64,000 nucleotides of DNA from Microbulbifer sp. MKSA007 (GTDB lineage: Bacteria; Pseudomonadota; Gammaproteobacteria; Pseudomonadales; Cellvibrionaceae), in NCBI GenBank assembly GCA_032615215.1, contig CP128433.1:3307501-3371500 (forward strand), in the 5' to 3' direction. The notes under the pieces are model-generated. The model was not told the origin of the DNA, did no database searches, and worked only from the letters and a program-made list of their open reading frames with translations. This document shows positions 38,373 through 47,200 of the stretch, one piece after another. The position numbers and the translations under genes are program-made. Every line of letters begins with the position of its first letter. Within the stretch, counting starts at the first letter, position 1.

Positions 38373-39074
38373 CTATCTGTCACTGTGCACAAAGATATCA
38401 AATCCCAGAGCCCTTGAAGTTCTATACAATCTAGAATCACTGTGATAATGCTCATACCACTTTCTAAATTGTGCATATTTCAGAAACTTAAACTCACCCT
38501 TATTGGGGTCAAAAAAGTAGCTTACCTTATCCGCAGATGGCTCAATGCGAAATGCCATCGCATGCCCCCACCCAGTACCTGCAGTTCTCAACATACAGTG
38601 GATGGTATTAGACTGCTGCTTGAAGCAATCTTTGGATTCAAGAGCATCAAAAGACGCAGCAAACTGATCTTTCAACGAAGGACTTTTCTTCTTCTGTGCA
38701 ATACCGCTACCCGCCTGCCCAATATTGCGAAACCCCTGAGATTCCAAATATTGTTTAGTCTCCTTAATCATCTCAAAAGATGTGCTAGGCCTACCCTCAG
38801 TTCCATTTGCAAACTTAAATCGATACATAGAGGCAAATCTCTGAGCGACCACGGCTATTTTTGTATCATCAATACTGCCACCGGTAGTTAACGCATCCTG
38901 AAGCCCCGACTGAAGGGCTTTACTGACCCAGCTAACTGACAGAGCCTCACAAATCCCACCCTTGGTATGCGGATGCTTTTTGGTAATTTTTGAATAGCTT
39001 CCCTGACTGAACTTCCAGGTTAACTGCCCACCGTAATTGGACGCACTTGCATCACTATTCAGTAAACTTGGCAT
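38373..39074 (-). CDS. YopT-type cysteine protease (peptidase family C58) effector candidate
   Basis: 233 residues without a signal peptide. The catalytic triad of YopT/AvrPphB-type proteases is visible in the right order and context: Cys42 in GGICEALSVSWVS, His171 in GTGWGHAMAF and Asp189 in SYFFDPNKGEF. Known members are injected or delivered effectors that cut host proteins (YopT cleaves Rho GTPases, AvrPphB cleaves PBS1), or protease domains at the end of large toxins. Here it is a compact stand-alone protein. A basic N-terminus (KITKKHPHTKGG) precedes the Cys. No secretion genes or immunity gene are obvious beside it. Role inferred. Confidence 0.8.
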   Translation of the reverse strand: MPSLLNSDASASNYGGQLTWKFSQGSYSKITKKHPHTKGGICEALSVSWVSKALQSGLQDALTTGGSIDDTKIAVVAQRFASMYRFKFANGTEGRPSTSFEMIKETKQYLESQGFRNIGQAGSGIAQKKKSPSLKDQFAASFDALESKDCFKQQSNTIHCMLRTAGTGWGHAMAFRIEPSADKVSYFFDPNKGEFKFLKYAQFRKWYEHYHSDSRLYRTSRALGFDIFVHSDR

Positions 39075-39849
39075 TTTTTATCCTCACATCACAACCGAAT
39101 ATTCGGCTTTATTTATATTATCCGGGCTTTATGCAAGCAATGTGCAAATTTAGTGATTAATTATTATTAGAAAAAATATCACCCGAACATTTCCTTTAAA
39201 AACCACGACAAAATTCAAAGAATGCACCTCAACCGATCAACTCATCACAAGAAAGTGACAAACAAAACACTGAGGTATCACCCACCTTTAAGAGAACCTT
39301 AAAATTAAAACGCAGCTTAGCAATGACTATATTAGTTTGAATGGTCGAAAATATAACGTTTTCAACATGCTATATTTTTACAGACTACAAGTCCACGATA
39401 AGCGATCAATGTCGCCATCAGGCAAAACAACCACAAAATAATTACTGTTATTTAAAATTCACTATAGGCAACAAGGTATTTCGGTTTACTTAAGGGGCCT
39501 CTGAATAGAGACTGGTTTTAAATATACTTATCAGTACAGCAATTTGACTAAACACCCAGTTAATTTTAAATCAACACATTGATTTAATTACCCTCGGTAA
39601 ACAGGCACCAATCCGTACCTTTCGCTACACCGCATAACGTACTCAAAAGAGACATAAACAAACGATCAGAAGTAAGAATCAATGAACTTGGATCAAAAAG
39701 GCTAAAGAGCCACTACATCGTGGCTCTTTTTTGTCTCGGAGGGATATTGCTACTGTTGTGCTCCATACACGCCAGGGGAAGTTTTAACCTAGGGCGGAAG
39801 GAGTAAATACTGGAAGCTCTGGAAGCAACATCAGTTACACGAGAGAATC
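39075..39849. other. Intergenic region with an orphan terminator
   Basis: About 775 AT-rich bases between two minus-strand genes. It contains the promoter of the C58 protease gene and a plus-strand intrinsic terminator at 39706-39732. It also contains GGGGCCTCTGAATA at about 39494, which resembles one end of the MITE but has no partner end. No ORF seen. Confidence 0.5.
39706..39732 (+). terminator. Intrinsic terminator with no annotated upstream gene
   Basis: AGAGCCAC pairs with GTGGCTCT around a 6-nt loop and is followed by five T. It points to a plus-strand transcript ending here, although no plus-strand gene is found for more than 1.5 kb upstream; a small RNA is possible. On the minus strand it could also serve the LysE gene poorly, since it lies beyond that gene's end. 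Confidence 0.7.
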
Positions 39850-40488
39850 TTAAGTATCCTGGCGAACCACTAAACTGCCAAAACCAATCAATAGGCCACC
39901 ACTAAAACGCTGAACCCATCTTTGCATATTCTCACCAATGGAAGCCACTTTCCACTTCGACAACATAGTCGCAAGTGCCAGAAACCACAGGAATATTATT
40001 GATGCATGAAGTGAGACCAGCAGGAAAGCCTCATAGTAACTAGAGCTGCCAACTGAGATAAACTGCGGAAAGGCCGCGAGATAAAACATCGATACCTTGG
40101 GGTTAAGAATCTGGGTTAGAAAGCCCTCACCAAAATTTCGGTATGAGTTCCCAGGAGCTGCTGTAATTGGTGACAATTCATCCCCTGTATCCTTCACGGA
40201 AGATTTTGACAGCGTGGCTAATATCGTTTTCACACCCAAATAAACCAAGTAGGCAGCCCCAAGATATTTGATAATTGTATAAACCTCAGACGACTGCAAT
40301 ATAATCGCCGACAAGCCCAAAATTGAAATGGCACCATGGGCAAATGTTGCTGAAACCAGCCCAAAAATATTCTCTACTCCCGGCCTCAGCCCCCTACTAG
40401 CTACTGTTTTAAGAATCAGGACGCTGTTCGGCCCTGGTGAAATAACCAACAAAAGAGAGATTGCAGCAAATGCGAGGATTTCATTCAT
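39850..40488 (-). CDS. LysE family amino-acid exporter
   Basis: About 212 residues, a RhtB/LysE-type efflux carrier with six predicted membrane segments. The N-terminal signature AISLLLVISPGPNSVLILKT (SPGPN) is exact, followed by GVENIFGLVSATFAHGAI, KYLGAAYLVYLG and FLTQILNPKVSMFYLAAFPQ. It exports amino acids or homoserine-like metabolites across the inner membrane. The ATG at 40488 (MNEILAFAAIS) has AAGG about 10 nt upstream and is preferred over a GTG at 40500. Monocistronic. Confidence 0.9.
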   Translation of the reverse strand: MNEILAFAAISLLLVISPGPNSVLILKTVASRGLRPGVENIFGLVSATFAHGAISILGLSAIILQSSEVYTIIKYLGAAYLVYLGVKTILATLSKSSVKDTGDELSPITAAPGNSYRNFGEGFLTQILNPKVSMFYLAAFPQFISVGSSSYYEAFLLVSLHASIIFLWFLALATMLSKWKVASIGENMQRWVQRFSGGLLIGFGSLVVRQDT

Positions 40489-40584
40489 AACAATAAACAC
40501 CTTAAAGAAAGCCAGTGGATAAGGGGTACATCTAAGGGGTATATCTAAGGAGGTCGCCGAGCCAAGGGTTGGCTCGGACTAAGG

Positions 40585-41049
40585 TCAATACAGGTAAGTT
40601 GCCGTACCGGTAGCAATCAATTCATCCGTGTCGTTAATCAACTCCATTCTCGTTACAACCAGCTTGTTACCGGTGCGCAGAATTGAGCCATGGCAAAGAA
40701 AGTGTTCTCCCCTGCCCGGCTTTAGGTAGTCAACACGCATGTCGACCGTACCCAGCTTTAATAGGCGGTCCACTTTTTCTTTCCAGTGCACATCTCCCAG
40801 ATGCTGGTAGGCGGCGACCATTGCGGTCAAACCACCAACCGTATCCAGGGCGGTGGCAATTACGCCACCGTGCAGGATGTTCTTCCACACATTGCCGATC
40901 AACTGTGGGTTCAGTTCAAAGCCTGCGGAAAGTGTGAGCGCCTCCAGGTCCAGGTCGCGCATCTCAAGTCCAATTTGTTGATTAAAAGGAATCTGCTCAA
41001 AAAATTCCTTTACCAACGCCTGAAACTCACTGGGTGAGGGTTCTGTCAT
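40585..41049 (-). CDS. Hotdog-fold thioesterase (YigI/PaaI-like)
   Basis: 154 residues. The hotdog core is visible: WKNILHGGVIATALDTVGGL (HGG with the following acidic residue) and VDMRVDYLKPGRGEHFLCHG. Such enzymes hydrolyse acyl-CoA thioesters in the cytoplasm. The ATG overlaps the sthA stop by four bases, so it is translated with sthA, a common pairing in related genomes. Substrate not known. Confidence 0.88.
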   Translation of the reverse strand: MTEPSPSEFQALVKEFFEQIPFNQQIGLEMRDLDLEALTLSAGFELNPQLIGNVWKNILHGGVIATALDTVGGLTAMVAAYQHLGDVHWKEKVDRLLKLGTVDMRVDYLKPGRGEHFLCHGSILRTGNKLVVTRMELINDTDELIATGTATYLY

Positions 41050-42443
41050 AGGCGGGCAACCCGGTTGAGCCCATCCAGCGCAGCACTGCGATATGCCTCT
41101 GCCATGGTGGGGTAGTTAAAGGTGGTATTAACGAAATAATCGATTGAATTATTCGGTGCTGGCTGTTTCATAATGGCCTGGCCAATATGCACAATCTCAG
41201 CTGCCTCTGCCCCAAAGCAGTGAATGCCCAGGATTTCGTGAGTCTCGATATGGAACAAAATCTTGAGCATGCCTACGCGCTCACCAGAAATCTGCGCCCG
41301 CGCAGTGTGCTTGAACAGTGCGCGGCCCACTTCGTAGGGTACTTTGGCTGCGGTTAGCTCTGATTCGGTTTTACCTACAGAGGAAATCTCTGGAAGGGTA
41401 TAAATCCCGGTAGGCGCATCTTCAATTACTCGATGGCCACGGCCCGCAATCGCTGCTGCAACCGCACGCCCCTGGTCATAAGAGGCACTGGCAAGGCTCG
41501 GCCACCCAATCACATCACCTACCGCAAAGATATTTTCAATTTCGGTACAGTAGTGATCGTCAACGCTCAATTGTCCGCGATGGTTCGCTTCCAGGCCGAC
41601 ATTCTCCAGGCCGAGGGAGCTGGTGTTGCCAGTACGGCCATTACACCAGAGCAGTGCATCCGCATGAATACGTTTGCCAGACTGCATCTCCATAATTACG
41701 CCCTGCTCATTGGGCAGTACCCGCGCATACTCCTCCTGGTGGCGAACAGTCACGCCCATATCGCGCAGGTGATAGCTCAGTGCATCAGAAATCTCATCAT
41801 CAAGAAATTCCAGCAGGCTGTTACGGGTATTAATCAAATCCACCTTAACGCCGAGGCCAGCGAAGATAGACGCGTATTCACAGCCGATAACACCAGCACC
41901 ATAGATCATAATGGAGTGAGGGGTGTGCTGCATGTCCAGGATCATATCGCTGTCGTAGACCCGTTCGTGATCAAAGTCTACATCGGCGGGGCGATAAGGG
42001 CGTGAGCCAGTAGCAATAATAAATTTCTTCGCTGTAATAGTTTCCGCCGCACCATCGGGCATAAGCACCTCGACAGTATGTTCATCGCGGAACTTAGCTT
42101 CGCCGACGATCAGCTCAACCCGGTTGCGGGCATAAAATGAAGTGTGCATTTCCACCTGATAGGAAATGACTTTATTCACCGTCTGCATTACCTGGGGGAA
42201 AGTAAGGCGGCGGGGTTCACCCAATGCGCGAAAAACGCTCTGGGTGTTATAACGCATCAACTGTTTGACAGAGTGGCGCAGCGCCTTGGAGGGAATGGTA
42301 CCTTTGTGAGTACAATTACCACCAACCACTTGGCGCTTTTCAATAACCGCAACGCGCATGCCCTTTTTTGCTGCGCTCATTGCGGCGGCCTCTCCAGCCG
42401 GGCCAGAACCAATTACTACCAGGTCAAACTTTTGCTCTGCCAT
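41046..42443 (-). CDS. sthA: Soluble pyridine nucleotide transhydrogenase
   Basis: 465 residues from the ATG at 42443 (MAEQKFDLVVIGSGPAGEAA), which has GAG at the right distance; an upstream ATG at 42479 adds 12 unlikely residues. A flavoprotein of the disulphide-reductase fold that moves hydride from NADPH to NAD+. Seen: FAD motif GSGPAGEAAAMSA, then VVGGNCTHKGTIPSKALRHS where the second redox Cys is replaced by Thr, as normal for SthA, NAD motif IYGAGVIGCEYASIFAGLG, ENIFAVGDVIG, and the C-terminal dimer domain (GIHCFGAEAAEIVHIGQ). It leads a two-gene operon with the thioesterase. Confidence 0.95.
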   Translation of the reverse strand: MAEQKFDLVVIGSGPAGEAAAMSAAKKGMRVAVIEKRQVVGGNCTHKGTIPSKALRHSVKQLMRYNTQSVFRALGEPRRLTFPQVMQTVNKVISYQVEMHTSFYARNRVELIVGEAKFRDEHTVEVLMPDGAAETITAKKFIIATGSRPYRPADVDFDHERVYDSDMILDMQHTPHSIMIYGAGVIGCEYASIFAGLGVKVDLINTRNSLLEFLDDEISDALSYHLRDMGVTVRHQEEYARVLPNEQGVIMEMQSGKRIHADALLWCNGRTGNTSSLGLENVGLEANHRGQLSVDDHYCTEIENIFAVGDVIGWPSLASASYDQGRAVAAAIAGRGHRVIEDAPTGIYTLPEISSVGKTESELTAAKVPYEVGRALFKHTARAQISGERVGMLKILFHIETHEILGIHCFGAEAAEIVHIGQAIMKQPAPNNSIDYFVNTTFNYPTMAEAYRSAALDGLNRVARL

Positions 42444-42549
42444 TAAATGCTCTAATTCTATTTTCCAAACGGAGTCCACAGCGCGCTAACACCATTTACT
42501 CAATACTAAATATACGGTTATCGACACCACTTGTGCCAATGACATAAAA

Positions 42550-42578
42550 CAACAAGCCCGTTGATCACGGGCTTGTTG
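42550..42578 (-). terminator. Terminator of the nqr operon
   Basis: CAACAAGCCCG pairs with CGGGCTTGTTG (11 bp, 7-nt loop). On the minus strand it is followed by TTTTATG. It lies 12 nt after the nqrM stop, so it ends the nqrABCDEF-apbE-nqrM transcript. Confidence 0.8.
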
Positions 42579-42590
42579 GAGAAGGAAAGC

Positions 42591-42833
42591 TTACTTGCGT
42601 TTAGATGCGTCGTAAGCGAGATCTTCGGCAGTCATCTGCTGCTGTCTTTGCCTCTCCTGTTCCTTTTCACACTCATCGTCATCGCCACCACAGACTGTGC
42701 AATCCTGCTTCATGCCGATATTGTTGAGCCCGCCACAAGTTCCTTTTAACGGTTTGTTCTGAACCATGGCCCCGATCGCCATACCGGCAACAACGAGCAA
42801 CATGGCCACAAAGGCAAATATGAAAATTGTCAC
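42591..42833 (-). CDS. nqrM: Na+-NQR maturation protein NqrM
   Basis: An 80-residue membrane protein (former DUF539). It has one N-terminal transmembrane helix (IFIFAFVAMLLVVAGMAIGA) and the four conserved Cys in KGTCGGLNNIGMKQDCTVCG plus DDECEKE. NqrM is needed to build the NQR complex, probably by delivering iron to the NqrD/NqrE site. It overlaps the apbE stop by 4 nt and is the last gene of the operon. Confidence 0.93.
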   Translation of the reverse strand: MTIFIFAFVAMLLVVAGMAIGAMVQNKPLKGTCGGLNNIGMKQDCTVCGGDDDECEKEQERQRQQQMTAEDLAYDASKRK

Positions 42834-43891
42834 TTCTCAGACCTCTCTACATAAGGTTTAAAGCCAGAGCTAGAACGCTCTTCGAAACCTGAATCAGTTT
42901 TCACCACCATAAAGACGGCTAGATTATCTCTTTCTGCCAGCGCCATGCCGGCATCAGCACCGAGGACATTGATCGCGGTAGCCAGACCATCGGCTTCAGC
43001 ACAGGTTTCCGCAATAACGGTTACCGATGCCAACTTGTGCTTGATGGACCGCCCGGAGCGTGGGTCAATGCTATGGGAGTAACGAACACCATCCCTTTCG
43101 TAGTAGTTGCGATAGTCTCCACTAGTAGCTACTGCCTTCCCACTCACCGCAATTGGCTCCTGCACCATCTGCCCTGCCGCGCTGGGTACTTCAATGCCAA
43201 TTACCCAGGTCTTACCCTTTGGATTCACACCCTTAGTTCGCAGTTCACCGCCAATCTCGACCAAGTAGTTTCGAATACCCAGGTCTTCCAATAGCTCGGC
43301 AACCCGATCAACGCCATGGCCCTTGGCAATCGCTGAAAGATCCACCTCAACGGGGCGGCTCTTGATAACAGTGTCTGGCTTACGGGTCAGGGTTAACGCA
43401 TCGGAACCGACGACGGTTAGCAGATCGGCAATGTCTTTATCTGAGGGGATATGCTCCGGTTCGGGCTGGGGACCAAAACCCCACAAGTTGACCAGAGGGC
43501 CGACCGTCACCTCGAAAGCGCCCTCACTGCGGCGATAAATATCCAGGGACATTTCCAGTACATCTGCCAAGTGTTGGCTAACCGGGATCGCCTGCCCTAC
43601 CGGGCTTTGGTTAAAGCGCATTAACTCAGAGTCGTCGATATAGGTCGACATCTCCTGGTTGACCTGCTGCAACTCATCGTCGATCAACTGCTGCAACTCA
43701 CCCTGCTCCAGCCCAGAGGGCACCTGAACGACGGTGATGTGATAGCTGGTTCCCATGGTGCGGCCAGCCAACTGCCAGGACTCCGGCGAAGGAGCGCAAG
43801 CCGATAAAATTACAGCCGCCCAAAGCAAAAACAGGGCCGTAAAGACGGGCCCTGTTTTTGAGTTTGTCGGGCCTGTGATTGCTTTTAGCAA
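42830..43891 (-). CDS. apbE: FAD:protein FMN transferase ApbE (lipoprotein)
   Basis: 353 residues. It attaches FMN covalently to threonines of NqrB and NqrC. The signal sequence ends in a lipobox ILSAC, so the protein is membrane-anchored facing the periplasm. Seen: GRTMGTSYHITV, the core EVDLSAIAKGHGVDRVAELL, LVEIGGELRTKG and the flavin/metal site YSHSIDPRSGRSIKH, then DGLATAINVLG. Odd point: the first 21 codons contain a perfect terminator-like hairpin (43827-43859), just 14 nt after the nqrF stop. Confidence 0.93.
   Translation of the reverse strand: MLKAITGPTNSKTGPVFTALFLLWAAVILSACAPSPESWQLAGRTMGTSYHITVVQVPSGLEQGELQQLIDDELQQVNQEMSTYIDDSELMRFNQSPVGQAIPVSQHLADVLEMSLDIYRRSEGAFEVTVGPLVNLWGFGPQPEPEHIPSDKDIADLLTVVGSDALTLTRKPDTVIKSRPVEVDLSAIAKGHGVDRVAELLEDLGIRNYLVEIGGELRTKGVNPKGKTWVIGIEVPSAAGQMVQEPIAVSGKAVATSGDYRNYYERDGVRYSHSIDPRSGRSIKHKLASVTVIAETCAEADGLATAINVLGADAGMALAERDNLAVFMVVKTDSGFEERSSSGFKPYVERSEK
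43827..43859. terminator. Terminator-like hairpin inside the start of apbE
   Basis: AAAACAGGGCC and GGCCCTGTTTT form an 11-bp stem with a 9-nt loop, flanked by A and T runs so that it can work on both strands. On the operon strand it lies right after nqrF and within the apbE signal-peptide codons. It may lower expression of apbE-nqrM relative to nqrA-F. Confidence 0.65.
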
Positions 43892-43905
43892 GCTAAGCCC
43901 TCCAA

Positions 43906-45129
43906 TTATCCGCCGAAGTCATCCAGCAGGATATTTTCATCTTCTACACCCAAGTCCTTGAGCATATTGATGACTGCCGCGTTCATCATGGGCGGCCCAC
44001 ACATGTAGTACTCACAATCTTCCGGAGCCGGGTGGTCCTTCAGGTAGTTTTCATATACCACGTTGTGGATGAATCCGGTGTAACCCGTCCAATTGTCTTC
44101 CGGCTGTGGGTCGGACAGAGCCACATGCCACTGGAAGTTATCGAACTCGGAAGCCAGACCGTTGTAGTCATCTTCGTAGAACATCTCGCGCAGGGAGCGC
44201 GCACCGTACCAGAAGCTGATCTTACGGGTGGAATTCAGGCGCTTGAGCTGATCAAAGATGTGTGAACGCATTGGCGCCATACCGGCACCACCACCGATAA
44301 ATACCATCTCGTTGTCAGTTTCCTTGGCGAAGAACTCACCAAAGGGACCGTACACCTTAATCTTGTCACCTGCCTTCAGGCTGAAAACGTAGGAAGACAT
44401 CTGACCCGGCGGAATGCCCTCAGTACGGGGCGGCGGAGTCGCGATACGGATGTTGAACTTAACAACACCTTTCTCTTCCGGGTAGTTAGCCATGGAGTAA
44501 GCGCGAACCACAGGCTCGGTCACTTTGGACTCCAGCTTGAAGAAGCCAAAGTGCTCCCAGTCGCCACGGTACTGCTCTTCGACATCGAAGTCAGCAAACT
44601 TGACATGGTGAGCCGGAGCTTCCAGCTGTACGTAACCACCAGCGCGGAAGTCAACGTTTTCACCTTCGGGCAGACGCAGGGTCAGCTCCTTAATAAAGGT
44701 GGCCACGTTCGGGTTGGATTCCACAGTGCACTCCCACTGCTTAACACCAAACACCTCTTCCGGCACTTCGATTTCCATGTCTTGCTTAACCGCAACCTGA
44801 CAGGAAAGACGCTTGCCTTCTTTTGCATCGCGCGGGGTAAAGTGAGCCGCTTCAGTCGGCAGCATATCGCCACCACCGGAATTCACCTTACAGATACACT
44901 GCGCACAGCTGCCGCCGCCACCACAGGCGGAGGCCAGGAACAGGTTGTTGGCAGCCAGGGTTTGCAGCAGCTTGCCGCCGGCCGGTACGGTGAGAGTCTT
45001 CTCACCGTTAACCAGGATGTTGACGTTGCCGGTGTTTACCAGGCGCGAGCGGGCCGCAAGGATCACCGCTACCAGCGCCAAAACGATGACGGTAAACATC
45101 GCTACGCCGAGGATAATTTCAATACTCAT
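43906..45129 (-). CDS. nqrF: Na+-translocating NADH:quinone reductase subunit F
   Basis: 407 residues, the entry point of electrons from NADH. One N-terminal membrane helix (VAMFTVIVLALVAVILAARS) is followed by a plant-type [2Fe-2S] domain with SACGGGGSCAQCICKV and RLSCQV, a FAD domain (VRAYSMANYPEE), and an NADH domain (GGGAGMAPMRSHIFDQ, YMCGPPMM). The C-terminus DENILLDDFGG is typical. Full length. Confidence 0.97.
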   Translation of the reverse strand: MSIEIILGVAMFTVIVLALVAVILAARSRLVNTGNVNILVNGEKTLTVPAGGKLLQTLAANNLFLASACGGGGSCAQCICKVNSGGGDMLPTEAAHFTPRDAKEGKRLSCQVAVKQDMEIEVPEEVFGVKQWECTVESNPNVATFIKELTLRLPEGENVDFRAGGYVQLEAPAHHVKFADFDVEEQYRGDWEHFGFFKLESKVTEPVVRAYSMANYPEEKGVVKFNIRIATPPPRTEGIPPGQMSSYVFSLKAGDKIKVYGPFGEFFAKETDNEMVFIGGGAGMAPMRSHIFDQLKRLNSTRKISFWYGARSLREMFYEDDYNGLASEFDNFQWHVALSDPQPEDNWTGYTGFIHNVVYENYLKDHPAPEDCEYYMCGPPMMNAAVINMLKDLGVEDENILLDDFGG

Positions 45130-45146
45130 TCTATTGTTTTCCCCGC

Positions 45147-45755
45147 TTAGATATCGATGCCGCCGAAGGACATGAAGCCCAGGGACATCAGACCAACAGT
45201 TACGAAGGTGATACCCAGACCTTTCAGGCCATCCGGAACGTCACTGTACTTCAGCTTTTCACGAATACCGGCCAGAGCGGTAATCGCCAGTGCCCAGCCG
45301 AGGCCGGCACCGAAGCCATAGGCAACACTCTCGCCAAACGCGTACTCGCGCTCAACCATGAACAAGGAAGCACCCATGATGGCGCAGTTCACGGTAATCA
45401 GCGGCAGGAATACACCCAGCGCGTTGTAGAGAGCCGGTACATATTTATCCAGGAACATCTCCAGGATCTGTACCAGTGCCGCAATTACGCCGATGTAGGA
45501 CAACAGGCCGAGGAAGCTCAGGTCCACGTCGGGGTAACCGGCCCAGGCCAGTGCACCGTCTTTCAGCAGGTAGGTGTAGATCAGGTTGTTCACAGGTACT
45601 GTCAGAGTCAGCACCACGATAACCGCAACACCCAGGCCAATAGCGGCCTCGATCTTCTTCGATACCGCCAGGAAGGTACACATACCGAGGAAGAAGGCCA
45701 GCGCCATGTTTTCAACGAAAACGGCGCGGATAATCAAAGAAATATAATGTTCCAC
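45147..45755 (-). CDS. nqrE: Na+-translocating NADH:quinone reductase subunit E
   Basis: A 202-residue integral membrane subunit with six helices. With NqrD it holds an intramembrane iron centre; the Cys are in LGMCTFLAVSKK and VNCAIMGASLF. Start ATG at 45755 (MEHYISLIIRAVFVENMALA). It lies 17 nt upstream of nqrF and 3 nt after nqrD. Confidence 0.97.
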   Translation of the reverse strand: MEHYISLIIRAVFVENMALAFFLGMCTFLAVSKKIEAAIGLGVAVIVVLTLTVPVNNLIYTYLLKDGALAWAGYPDVDLSFLGLLSYIGVIAALVQILEMFLDKYVPALYNALGVFLPLITVNCAIMGASLFMVEREYAFGESVAYGFGAGLGWALAITALAGIREKLKYSDVPDGLKGLGITFVTVGLMSLGFMSFGGIDI

Positions 45756-45758
45756 GGA

Positions 45759-46415
45759 TTAGGCCTCCTGCGCTTGGGAATTAGGCGCAATCTTGAACTC
45801 ATCTTCTTCCACCTGTGCCGGTTTCCAGGCACGGATCGCCCAGATGAACAGGCCGATCAGGAAGAATGCACTCGGCGGCAACAGCAGCAGGCCGTTGGGG
45901 ATATACCAACCACCGTTGCTCACGGTAGTCAGGATATCTACACCGAACAGTTTGCCGGCGCCGAAGAGTTCACGAACCACCGCGAGACCGATCAGGATCA
46001 CACTGTATCCCAGACCGTTACCAAGACCGTCGAAGAAGCTGGGCAGCGGCGGGTTCTTCATAGCGAAGGCTTCCGCACGGCCCATTACGATACAGTTGGT
46101 AATGATCAGACCAACGAATACAGACAGCTGCTTGGAGATGTCGTAAGCCAGGGCCTTGATCAGCTGGTCCACCAGGATTACCAAAGAGGCAATCACGGTC
46201 ATCTGTACAATGATACGGATGCTGTTCGGGATCTGTTTGCGGATCAGGGATACCGCAACGTTGGAACAGGCCACAACCGAGGTCAGTGCGATACACATTA
46301 CCAGGGTAACCTGCAGCGAGCTGGTAACAGCCAGTGCAGAACAGATACCCAGGATCTGCAGCGCGATCGGGTTGTTGTTAAAAATCGGCTCTAGCAGAGT
46401 ATCTTTAATTTTCAT
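45759..46415 (-). CDS. nqrD: Na+-translocating NADH:quinone reductase subunit D
   Basis: A 218-residue membrane subunit related to NqrE by inverted topology. Iron-site Cys are in LGICSALAVTSS and TNCIVMGRAEAFAM. The start (MKIKDTLLEPIFNNNPIALQ) and length are normal. Two nt separate it from nqrC. Confidence 0.97.
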   Translation of the reverse strand: MKIKDTLLEPIFNNNPIALQILGICSALAVTSSLQVTLVMCIALTSVVACSNVAVSLIRKQIPNSIRIIVQMTVIASLVILVDQLIKALAYDISKQLSVFVGLIITNCIVMGRAEAFAMKNPPLPSFFDGLGNGLGYSVILIGLAVVRELFGAGKLFGVDILTTVSNGGWYIPNGLLLLPPSAFFLIGLFIWAIRAWKPAQVEEDEFKIAPNSQAQEA

Positions 46416-46417
46416 GC

Positions 46418-47200
46418 TTATGCCTCCCCTGCTTTCAGGTTTTTCAGGAAGGGACCATAACCCTGGTTACCCAACCAGAAGTTCACCAGGTTGCTAACGC
46501 CCTTACTGGTCAGAGTTGCACCAGACAGACCATCTACTTCGTGAATCGCGTCTGGGCTGTTGGGGTTAACCTGACCCTTGATCACTGCGATATCCACGTC
46601 GCCCTGGTTGTTGAAGACTTTCTTACCAATCCACTGGGCCTTCCAGTTGGGGTTGTCAACTTCACCACCCAGTCCCGGAGTTTCCTTGTGCTCGTAGAAG
46701 CCGAGGCCCGCTACGGTGTCGAGGTTGCTCTCCAGAGCGAGGAAGCCGTACAGGGTGCCCCACAGGCCATAACCGCGAATCGGCAGAATGATCTTGTCCA
46801 GCTTGCCGTCTTTCTCTACCAGGTATACCTCTTTGGTATTTTCCCGGCGGATAATTTTGGCAGTGTCCTCGTCAGCCGGCAGTTTTTCACTGTCAGACGG
46901 GATCTTGGCAGCAGCGCGACCGCTGCCACCAGCCGGAGCCTGATCGGTAAACTTACCGGTATTCAGGTCGACGTATTTGATTTTTACGTCGGCGAAGGCC
47001 TTTTCGACTTCCGCTTTATCAGCGTGAGAGTCTTTCAACAGACCGCCAGCCATCAGTACGTTGCGCTTCATGTCCAGCTCGGCATTCGCCTGCTGGGCAG
47101 GCTTCAGCATTACCGCAGCGGTGGATACCACTACGGAGCACACCAGGCACATTACCAGCGCGACAATCAGAGTACCGGTTACGGAATCTTTATTAGCCAC
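46418..47200 (-). CDS. nqrC: Na+-translocating NADH:quinone reductase subunit C
   Basis: 260 residues from a GTG at 47200 (MANKDSVTGTLIVALVMCLV), overlapping the nqrB stop by 8 nt; the upstream extension to 47245 lies inside nqrB and is not used. One N-terminal membrane helix, then a periplasmic FMN domain. The FMN attachment site DGLSGATLTSKGV (Thr in SGATLT) is present and is modified by ApbE, encoded in the same operon. LGFYEHKETPGLGGEV is also typical. Confidence 0.96.
   Translation of the reverse strand: MANKDSVTGTLIVALVMCLVCSVVVSTAAVMLKPAQQANAELDMKRNVLMAGGLLKDSHADKAEVEKAFADVKIKYVDLNTGKFTDQAPAGGSGRAAAKIPSDSEKLPADEDTAKIIRRENTKEVYLVEKDGKLDKIILPIRGYGLWGTLYGFLALESNLDTVAGLGFYEHKETPGLGGEVDNPNWKAQWIGKKVFNNQGDVDIAVIKGQVNPNSPDAIHEVDGLSGATLTSKGVSNLVNFWLGNQGYGPFLKNLKAGEA

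Noticed and set aside
39490..39510. GGGGCCTCTGAATA resembling a MITE end (also GGGGCCTCTGAAG at about 4010)
   Set aside because: Only about 10-14 bases match and no partner end or duplication was found; probably chance or a very old solo end.
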